This document shows positions 56,102 through 64,000 of a DNA stretch of 64,000 nt, piece by piece. Under the pieces are notes generated by a model, which was not told where the DNA came from, made no database searches, and saw only the letters and a list, made by a program, of their open reading frames with translations. This stretch comes from Oenanthe sinensis (Eukaryota; Streptophyta; Magnoliopsida; Apiales; Apiaceae). The stretch's first letter is position 1; each line of letters begins with the position of its first letter. The translations under genes and the position numbers were made by a program. The stretch covers positions 864,631 through 928,630 of the forward strand of contig CM053802.1 in NCBI GenBank assembly GCA_028671895.1, written 5' to 3'.

Positions 56102-57352
56102 TGTTAGGAATTTAGAGGCCCAGAAGTTACAGAGGGGGGGGTGAATGTATACTTCAAAAATTTTCTTGTTTTTGAAAAGAACTTGTTCGAAGCTTGAAGA
56201 ACAGATGGAATTACGAAGGTGTTTATCAAGACATATAACAGGAAATAATATAGACACAGATGTAACTTTCAATCTAATTTTGTATTAGAATGATCTTTGC
56301 TACAATCTGAAATTCAGTTTGAATTTCAGCTTCTTGTTCTGGGATTCTTACTATTGTAAAAATGCTCAAGACACTATCAAATGTGGCTGTGCATAAAGTA
56401 TATAGACAACATGTCCTGTGCACATGCTCACATGAGACAGTTTAGCTAAAACTAGAAATAGACAGAGATTGCTTTACATTTGACTAATGACTATTTCTAG
56501 CTAACACTGTAGTGACAGTCTGCTCCATCCTGCCTTATCTCTTCTGTCACTTTTCTTGGCTTATCTTCCCAGCTACATTGTAGACTTGTCTCTGTCTGTG
56601 CAGGTTTGACTTATCCTGCATAAACAGAGCTGCAACATCATCTGTCTTGTTCTGCAATTCTTCCTTGAAACTAGCTTCTTTTGCAGTCGAGTACTCTTCT
56701 TGAAATTGGTTCGATAAGTCAAGGAGATTGACTTCTCGAACAGCTGTGACTTCTCGATTGATCCTGAATACTTGATTTCTCGAATGTCTAGACTTCTCGA
56801 TCGCATACTCAGCTTGATGACTTCTCGATCAGATTAGACTTCTCGAATACATGCTTGATATTGACTTCTCGAATGACTCAGCCTTATCACTTCTCAAATG
56901 CTCCATTTGCTAGCTTCTCGAATTGTTTATTTTCACTTCTCGAATGCCTCATAATTGACACTTCTCGACTGGATTCAATACCTGACTTGTCGAATGACTG
57001 ACTTCTCGATCGAGTACTAAGCAGATAGAAGTTTTGAGACTTCTCGAAATGTTTCCACAGTTCTGACTTCTCGAATGGCTGACTTCTCGACCAAGTAACT
57101 TGCCTTAGTAGAATTCTCAGATAACTTCTCTTTTTATTTTCTTCACAGTCTTCTTTGTCTGGTTGCATGATTCAACTTGAATCTTCTAACTGACTTTATT
57201 TCTGACTTAATTTACAATTTGAAGATAAACAGAGAAAACTTCTAGTTACAAATTACACATGAATTACTAAGTCACTAGTCTATTACAGAAGCACAAACTA
57301 AGTTACAGCAAGACAGATAATTAAATAGGCTAGGCTTGATTTAAGTCCAACA
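56102..57352 (-). repeat. 5' LTR of the SIRE element
   Basis: 1,251 bp, same as the 3' LTR except A at 56896 where the other has G (44322). The motif array lies at 56697-57094. A possible TATA box (minus CTATATAC) is at 56398-56405, downstream of the array in the sense direction. It is followed by ATTAT at 57353-57357. Confidence 0.97.
56697..57094. promoter_or_regulatory. Array of TTCnnGAA motifs in the 5' LTR
   Basis: Same array as in the 3' LTR, but with eight rather than nine TTCTCGAA because of the base change at 56896. It begins about 260 bases into the sense LTR and ends about 290 bases before the TATA candidate, as expected for U3 enhancer sequence. Confidence 0.6.
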
Positions 57353-57357
57353 ATTAT
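57353..57357. repeat. Target-site duplication ATTAT (right)
   Basis: Exact match to 43523-43527. Confidence 0.9.
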
Positions 57358-58400
57358 TAAGATAACAAAATTAGATTGAAAAGATAAATAAAAATTAATT
57401 TAAAAAAAAAATAAAATAGGCTTAAATTCCTTTAACTCTTAACTCAATTTAAAAATAAATAAATTAAATTTTAAATATTTTTTTACATTTTTTTTGAATT
57501 TTTAATAAAAATAAAAAAATACCTATTAAAAATCGGATTCGGATCCGGATATTATCCGTATCCGGATAGTATCCGTCGGATCCGGATTCGGATATTAACC
57601 TTTAAAAAATTTCGGATACGGATACGGATTTTCGGATTCGGATTCGGATATCTGTATCCGAATTATGCGTTTGACAACCCTAGTTTATGTAGACTTCAAA
57701 TGTACGTACTATACGATCAAGTATATATCTCGTAACTTTTATGTGACTATAAGATTTACATAGGATTACAAGAATAGGGCGTCAAAGAAATCATATACTC
57801 AGATTTACAACTCGGTTTTGTTAACCATGCACGTGTTATTAGTTTATCTTCCAAAATAAATTATTTAAATTCACAAATTCTTAAATTAATTTCAGCTACA
57901 CCGTTACGTTCAAATAATTTGATATATTTATTTATACTAGTGAATTATCAATCATGAAAATTTGATAGGCTAAAATATTCTCTCTCTCGTATATGTATCC
58001 ATCAACTTCATTGATTTCGGAGACTTAATATTCTTAATTATTAATGGCTCTCCCAGACGCGTTTGAGTATATATATAGAACTGGAAAAATTAGTTAGGAT
58101 TATATAGAGAACCATCCACTCAAGCAAGCAGCTGGCTGATGAGCTAGCTAGCTCAACTGATTAACAACTGACGCCACCATCTCACCATTATCACTAGCTA
58201 GTTGTGTTTGTATTATTGTATACCTCTTAACAGAAAAACAGAAAAATCAAATTTTACATCGAAGAAATTAATTAAACAGCAAAAATTCAAACGGGCTGTT
58301 AGTTGCAAGTTTGATTATATCAAGCAACTCCAAGAAATATTTTTTACTTATTTGTAATAATAAAAGATAAATGTGCATGTGTGTGTGTGTGAGGAAGAAC

Positions 58401-58547
58401 ATGGCAACTATATATGAACTCATAGCAGCTTTTATGCTCTTTTTATCTTCATTTATTCTTTGGATGGTTTGTGTATATAGAGACTATAGATCACAGTCAA
58501 GGCATGTGATAATTATGGTAGCTAAAATTGGGTTAGCTGTGCAGTGA
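58401..58547 (+). CDS. Possible small membrane peptide, 48 aa
   Basis: The frame reads MATIYELIAAFMLFLSSFIL and continues WMVCVYRDYRSQSR, a single hydrophobic helix of about 20 residues then a basic stretch, ending GLAVQ. It follows a GT-repeat run. No family recognised; it may be chance, since AT-rich DNA yields such frames easily. Confidence 0.2.
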   Translation: MATIYELIAAFMLFLSSFILWMVCVYRDYRSQSRHVIIMVAKIGLAVQ

Positions 58548-60538
58548 CATGAAATGAAATGGGTTGCATGTGTGGCGCACAACTCTTTAAACCTAGATTA
58601 TTGGAGAAATTTCAGGATGATTAATCTAATTAAGCACTCGAATGCATGCCATTCTCAATACAAACAAATATCCTAGCTATAATTAGTATATTATTAGCAC
58701 GCAAGCTATGTCAATTGTCAATCATTCTGACTCTCAATTTTTGTTATATTTCTTGCCTGCCAACACCTTGTGTATATGTATAAATTTAGAATAACTTCAA
58801 GTCCTGTTTTCACTAGTACTGAAATCCGGTATGATGAAAATCTTAAGAAATACAATTGTACCCTGCATATCTCTGTTCCATCCACCACCTAGCAAAGTGC
58901 CAAATTATCTCATAGTAATATATTATATAATCTAATAATTATTTGATTATTGTAACTAATAATCAAGAATTAAAATTTATGTGCATGGACCATACTAAGA
59001 AAAGGTATATATGCGTGCCTTGCGACAATATTTTGATCATTTAGTAAACGACTAGTTGTATATATTAATATCACAGCTGATCGATCAACGCCTAGAAAGT
59101 GCTAGTACTGGATGTTTGTATAGAAAGTGTGGTGTGCATACAAGTTTCAAAAAGTGGTACATGATTAAAACTATGATTAGTGGAATTAGTAGAAAAAGAG
59201 AGCAGTGGCAGTACTAGTTTGCACGGCTAAACTTGCATGCTGCTCACTGCCTCCCTCTCACTCTCGATGCACTTTGTGTAAACTTTACGGTGACCCGGCT
59301 GCTACGCATGGAATAAATTTTGTTGCATTAGAACAATTACCCAAAAGTACTAGGCAAGTCAGAGGAATCGCAACTTTTCCCACAACTTAAATACTACTAA
59401 TCATTTTTCATATTTCTTAAACAGATTATCACTATTATAATACATCATATTAATAGATTATAAGTATAGATTATACACGCAAATTATCTTGATTTTACTT
59501 TTACATAATGTCTTTTTTCTACACAACTAATTAAGAAACTTGATTAATTGGGCCTAGTATTGTATCATATATGTTAGCAGTTGCGGAATCATAAATTTCA
59601 AATAACCGGAATTAGAATAATAAATTATTAAATTTTGGAGGTTAATCGGGAATCAAAACTAAATTTTTATAAATATTTAACTAAAAATGGTGACTTGAAA
59701 AATAAATACTCTTTTAATTCCCGAAGGTTAGCCGGCCGGAGCATAAGCGTTCCACCCCTCTATATATATATTAGCTCTATATTAGTGTGTGACAACTGAA
59801 AATGCAGTATATGAAAGGATCGAGAAGCTAGGTTAACAAAATAAACGTGTATGCAAAATAGTTTAAAATGCTCTCATCTGAAAGTCTTATACAGTCCCAC
59901 CAAGACTGACCAAAAATTAAAAAAGGCTTATCCTTTTACGAATCGATCCATTATTCATGTCTTAGCATGCATTCAACTGCTGGAACTTGCATTCTATTAA
60001 AATAGATCTCTTTCCCGTATTTTACATGTTTATCTTTTTTTGTATAAGTTAACTGCACATCTGTTCTCTTCTTCTCTATATACCCTTCATCAACTGGATC
60101 TCAACAAATCACACATGCTCTAACAAACAATCAAGGTTAGTCATCAACGACAGCTATACATACATTTTATATTATAGTTTAACATAATTTGATAATAATT
60201 AGTATCTGTATTATGCGCGAATTGTTAAATGATGCTGAGAGCTACACACTCTTTGATTTGTTCATAGGCAGTTTGGGATTTATTAGGCTTTTGTCTATAC
60301 TATGACATATATAGATATGTACGTATGAGGGGACAATATTTAATTTAGTTGCTGGAGCTGAGGATAGCAATATTGTTTGTTTTTCTTGATGATCACAGTT
60401 TTATTGTGTTAAAGCAAGCTGAAGTTCTGTTGAGTATTGTTTTATATATTCTTTTTAGCTTCTTTATTTTCATATATTTTCCTACAGACGAAACAGAAAG
60501 AATATCCGGAAGAAGCTCGATCTGATCAAGTCTTCTCT

Positions 60539-60559
60539 ATGCAAAGCTGCAGATTATAA
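60539..60559 (+). other. Upstream ORF in the bHLH leader
   Basis: ATG CAA AGC TGC AGA TTA TAA, six residues (MQSCRL), in the leader exon 60488-60572. If the leader is spliced as predicted it precedes the main ATG and could lower translation. Confidence 0.4.
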
Positions 60560-60713
60560 ATCGAAAAATTTGGTACGTAGCTAGGGTTTTCATCTAACAG
60601 TTTTATTTTGTGTGGGATTTGTGATTTAATGAATTCGATCCTTTATCCTGAACCTCGATTCGTTTTCTTGTAGGAGAACTGACAATAAGGAGCTTATAAT
60701 CATTCAAATATCA

Positions 60714-61973
60714 ATGGATTATTTGGACTGGGAATGCTCGCCAATCATAACAAACATATCATCTTCGTGGAGTAATCAAGAACATGAAGTTGCAGAAGCT
60801 TTCACCGCGGAATCTGATCACTCAAATTGTTGTGCTTATAATGGTGAAAATAATTTAGACCTTCCAGACAATATGATATTCAATCCAATCCAAAAGCTCA
60901 ACAAAATTTCTTATACCACTGAGCTGCCGCCAGTATCTCAATCTCATGATCATCTCGCATACTATTCAAATCCTGAAAAAGTAGTCAACCAAATGGTTCA
61001 TCATTTAGCACCTCCATTTGATTCGATCATTGTTTCTTTGAATCCAAATTATTTACAAAGCCAAGCAGAAGTCGTAAGTAGTCTATCCGAAAGCCCTGGG
61101 TTGTGTTCTCTAAAAAGGCCTCATAATGTTATGATGGATAACACATTGAGTGGTCTTGTGGCTGATTTTGGCATGCCACACAACCAAAATAATGAGTTTA
61201 AGTCTCTTGCTTCCACCAACGTTGCCTCTCTCGAGTCGCTGGATTGCTTACTATCTGCAACAAACAGCAATACTAGCACATCCGTTGAAGATGAGGGCAT
61301 TAATTCCTTCTTCTTTTCTGATAATAGTCACAAAAACGTGGTTATTAGTAAGGCAATATTTCCAGGAGCTAACAATGGGGAAAATTTTAAAACTTTTGAT
61401 GGGAAGATTTCTGGCGGTTTCAGTCCAAAATCTAGCAACCCGCTCCCACAATCGAAAAAAAGGAGGATATTGGAGAAGCCACCGAGTTCATCAAACATAA
61501 GCTTTCAACAACCCAGTAGCAATAATTCATTGGCTACTGCTAATTGTGTGCTAGAGGAGCTTGATTCCGAGGCGATAGCGCAGATGCAGGAGATGATATA
61601 CCGGGCAGCAGCGTTTAGGCCAGTGAATTTCGGTGATGAGGTGGTGGCGAAACCAAAGAGAAAGAATGTGAAAATTTCAAGTGATCCGCAAACAGTGGCA
61701 GCAAGGCAAAGGAGAGAAAAAATTAGTGAAAAGATTAGGGTTTTGCAGAAGCTTGTACCTGGTGGGAGCAAAATGGATACAGCATCAATGCTGGATGAGG
61801 CTGCAAACTACCTCAAGTTCTTAAGATCACAAGTTAAAGTATTGGAAAATCTTGGACAGAAGATTGATTTTGGGAATTCCCCAAGTGCAAACTATCCTTT
61901 AGATCCATTTTCCATGCTAGACAACACTAGTTTTTCCTTTCAAAACCCTAATCCCATCAATCATGCACACTAA
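60714..61973 (+). CDS. BHLH87: bHLH transcription factor, bHLH87-like
   Basis: 419 aa, coding sequence in one exon. The N-terminal two thirds are Ser/Asn-rich and variable. From about 290, AQMQEMIYRAAAFRPVNFG and KPKRKNVKISSDPQ lead into the bHLH at about 322-382: TVAARQRREKISEKIRVLQK, then LVPGGSKMDTASMLDEAANY. The basic region has Q-R-R in place of the canonical H-E-R (AARQRREKI), so it lacks the E-box-contacting Glu, as in the HECATE/bHLH87 subfamily, which works largely through heterodimers. The IYRAAAFRPVNFG block is specific to bHLH87-type proteins. Nuclear, likely developmental. Spliced leader with a short uORF upstream. Confidence 0.92.
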   Translation: MDYLDWECSPIITNISSSWSNQEHEVAEAFTAESDHSNCCAYNGENNLDLPDNMIFNPIQKLNKISYTTELPPVSQSHDHLAYYSNPEKVVNQMVHHLAPPFDSIIVSLNPNYLQSQAEVVSSLSESPGLCSLKRPHNVMMDNTLSGLVADFGMPHNQNNEFKSLASTNVASLESLDCLLSATNSNTSTSVEDEGINSFFFSDNSHKNVVISKAIFPGANNGENFKTFDGKISGGFSPKSSNPLPQSKKRRILEKPPSSSNISFQQPSSNNSLATANCVLEELDSEAIAQMQEMIYRAAAFRPVNFGDEVVAKPKRKNVKISSDPQTVAARQRREKISEKIRVLQKLVPGGSKMDTASMLDEAANYLKFLRSQVKVLENLGQKIDFGNSPSANYPLDPFSMLDNTSFSFQNPNPINHAH

Positions 61974-64000
61974 AATTTGATAAAGTTGCAAACATGGTGC
62001 ATGCTCTTTTTTTTTTTTATGTATTCCTTTGTTTAATAACTTTATGAAAAGTTAGTCATCGTCATTTAATCAGATCTTGATATGGTTACTGATCATTACT
62101 ATATCATTATGCAATTCAGCAGGCCATCATTGCCACTCCATGCAATTCTCTGTTTGACTAAGATATATGTAGATATGTAGTACAAACTAGTGTATAAGGT
62201 AGTAATGATTATGCAATATTGGCTAATTCAATCTTGACTTCCATGATCACGAACCGCACCATATTTTTATATCTATAGTTCATTTGTACATATAATTAAT
62301 TAATTTTCTCAACATGCTGCAGTTTACCATATGTTTTCATCTAATTCCAATTAAGAGTAATATTATTCCATGGGCTGAGTATCATGAATTAGCTAGCTGT
62401 TTATCACCGCATTTTCGAAAAATTAAAATTGAAGTCGTCCCTTTTCAGAAGAAGAAAAAAATCTTAAAAATTTGTTTTTTTGTACAAAAAAACTTTAAAC
62501 GGATGTTTTGTGGAAAAACATATCCATCGATCTAAAGTAAGCCAATATCAATAAGGTAGTAATCTAGTTATATATATGTAGATATAATCCTCGATTATAA
62601 ATCTAAAATGAAACAATATATATCTAAGAACTAACAATTAAACTAATTAATTAAATTAGGAGGACAATTGATTTGATCAGCCTAGGACATATTAAAGCCA
62701 AAATAACCCCATTAGATACCTATAAAGTAGCAGTACTGTTAGCTTTCCTTATGTTTTATAATGGAAAAGGTTGGTATTGTAACATACTCTTACATTATAC
62801 TAACTTATATGATCACATTGCTAGAAAGTCCTTACAACTTTAAGTGTTTATTTGAATCTATAAAATTAAAAAGTAAGACTGTTTTTTGTGATCTTCGAGT
62901 TTAGTAGTAATATAGTACAAGTAGAATGAATGAAGAATGTGGCGTGATGAGCTGACCACTGGGCCAAACATTCTCTCAAAATACTCGTACCTCTGCAGCT
63001 CACTAGCTAAGTCAGTGCTTTGTGTCCCCTTTATTCTGTCCAAATTAAAGCATGCGTGTTCCTCGATTATCACCATTAAATTAAGTTCCTCGTATTGCCT
63101 ACCATGTGTTCGATCTCATCTATCAAAGTTTTTTTCTGACTTTATCTTTCCTTCTCGCCTGCCTTCAATAAAACGTTAAGTCTAGTTCGTTGCAAAACAA
63201 AGCCTTTACTTGTTTTATAACATCACATAAGTAGTTTCTAGGTTCAAGATTACTACCTAGAATATACAAAAAGGTAGACATATATATACAGATGGGGAAG
63301 ATTTTAAATAATAATCAAAGGGTAATATTTTAGCGGTATCATAATTCACACTCGCAAATATCATTTTAGCGGAAGGATAAGTACGTCAGAATTTATAAAT
63401 TTGACAAAACTGTGCATAATAAAATTATATATGTTTTTTTTTAAAAAAAAATCATTTGTTCCATGAAAATGAAATGAAAAAATGTTACATCAATCCTGAG
63501 ATATTGTCAATACCAATTGGAGATGTACGTAAAATGTTACATTAAACCCTAAAAATGGTCTTCTTCTCTTTGACTACATCGATTGATTGGTTGGTTTAGT
63601 CGGTGAAAAATGACATTTTTTTGAGTCTCCGGCCGAACAGTTATAAACACTCGCAAGTTAGAATAATTTTTATAAAATTGTGCTAATTAGTTTGCCAACC
63701 AATGTAGTAAGGGTGTTCATGGGTCGGATTGGACGAGTTTGAATTGTTTTTTCTATCCACGGTTTGAAAATTTTCGATTTATTATATTAAAAAATATTAT
63801 ACAACCCAACCCGACCTTATCCAATTTAAATTGGTTTGGGTCGGGTTGATTCGGTTTGGTCGGTTTATAACTAATATTAAAATTTTATAATTCTACATAT
63901 CTCAATATAAATTGTGATAATAAAATTTACTATCTCAACATAAATGACAACAAAATTAAAACAATATTAACGAAATATGTTCATAAATAGTAAAATTTAT
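61974..64000. other. Downstream spacer, no gene recognised
   Basis: Contains the bHLH 3' UTR and AT-rich DNA. From about 63708 (AAGGGTGTTCATGGGTCGG) begins what looks like another hAT-type MITE with CGGGTTGATTCGG text, cut by the window end. Confidence 0.5.

Larger units (their letters stand above)
43528..57352 (-). mobile_element. Complete Ty1/copia retrotransposon, SIRE lineage, 13.8 kb
   Basis: Full-length element read on the minus strand: 5' LTR 56102-57352, primer-binding site, gag (56052-53560), pol (53548-50315), a third ORF (49492-44834), polypurine tract, 3' LTR 43528-44778. LTRs are 1,251 bp, start TG and end CA, and differ at a single position. Integrase precedes reverse transcriptase, which defines Ty1/copia. 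The protease-region text LDSGCSRHMTG, the tRNA-iMet primer site and the large ORF after pol place it in the SIRE (Sirevirus) lineage. All three long ORFs are unbroken, so this may be an autonomous, recently active copy. Motif arrays lie in the LTRs and between pol and ORF3. Confidence 0.97.
42903..57682. mobile_element. hAT-like MITE of the GGATACGG family, split by a retrotransposon
   Basis: Starts TAGGGCCGGT and ends CAACCCTA, flanked by CTTTATGT (42895-42902) and GTTTATGT (57683-57690), an 8-bp target duplication with one mismatch. Removing the retrotransposon and one ATTAT leaves about 950 bp whose interior matches the element at 12046-12653. End arrays (CCGTATCC / GGATACGG) lie at 42910-43085 and 57530-57660. 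The retrotransposon entered at 43527/43528, in ...TTTATATTAT. Confidence 0.8.
57684..60713. other. Spacer and promoter/leader of the bHLH gene
   Basis: No large gene. A 48-codon ORF at 58401-58547 is listed separately. A TATA box (CTATATAC, about 60076) precedes a leader with two apparent introns: 60136-60487 and 60573-60673, both GT/AG. A six-codon upstream ORF (60539-60559) sits in the middle leader exon. Confidence 0.6.

Noticed and set aside
63708..64000. Full MITE at the window end
   Set aside because: Only one end is visible; it cannot be delimited.

Overview
The window is nuclear DNA of a flowering plant. The genes have many short introns and AT-rich intergenic DNA full of MITEs, plus one young Ty1/copia retrotransposon. 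The families present (Dof, bHLH87-type bHLH, At2g35280-like F-box, At1g51745-like PWWP) and the large extra ORF of the retrotransposon suggest a eudicot, probably an asterid. The species cannot be fixed from the sequence alone.

Layout. 1-2597 (+): 3' part of a PP2A B55 regulatory subunit gene. 7812-8468 (+): Dof zinc-finger transcription factor. 9275-10081 (-): RING1-IBR protein that stops before RING2. 13147-14754 (+): three-exon uS8/RPS15A gene with telo-box and site II promoter motifs. 17722-18333 (-): CHMP1 (ESCRT-III). 19459-20417 (-): At2g35280-like F-box gene, three exons. 22386-24015 (-): broken copy of a PWWP gene carrying a MITE. 24345-24635 (-): F-box-associated-domain fragment. 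24805-26612 (-) and 30233-33980 (-): two tandem PWWP genes, with a dead THG1 fragment (29214-29542, -) between them. 34.0-42.9 kb: gene-poor DNA with MITEs, Helitron-like ends and tandem duplications. 42903-57682: a hAT-like MITE split by a complete 13,825-bp SIRE-type copia element on the minus strand. 60714-61973 (+): bHLH87-type transcription factor with a spliced leader.

From memory, the order PP2A-B55, Dof, PWWP, bHLH87 resembles two Arabidopsis regions (At1g51690-At1g51745 and At3g21270-At3g21330). If so, this is a conserved eudicot block expanded by transposons. The genes are otherwise functionally unrelated: phosphatase targeting, transcription, ubiquitination, translation, membrane scission, chromatin reading.

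The most interesting object is the retrotransposon. Its gag, pol and a 1,552-codon third ORF are all open, its LTRs differ at one base in 1,251, and it has an exact ATTAT target duplication. It carries clusters of TTCnnGAA (heat-shock-element-like) motifs in the probable U3 and again upstream of the third ORF. Exon joins, homologies and dates below come from reading by eye; no database search was run.
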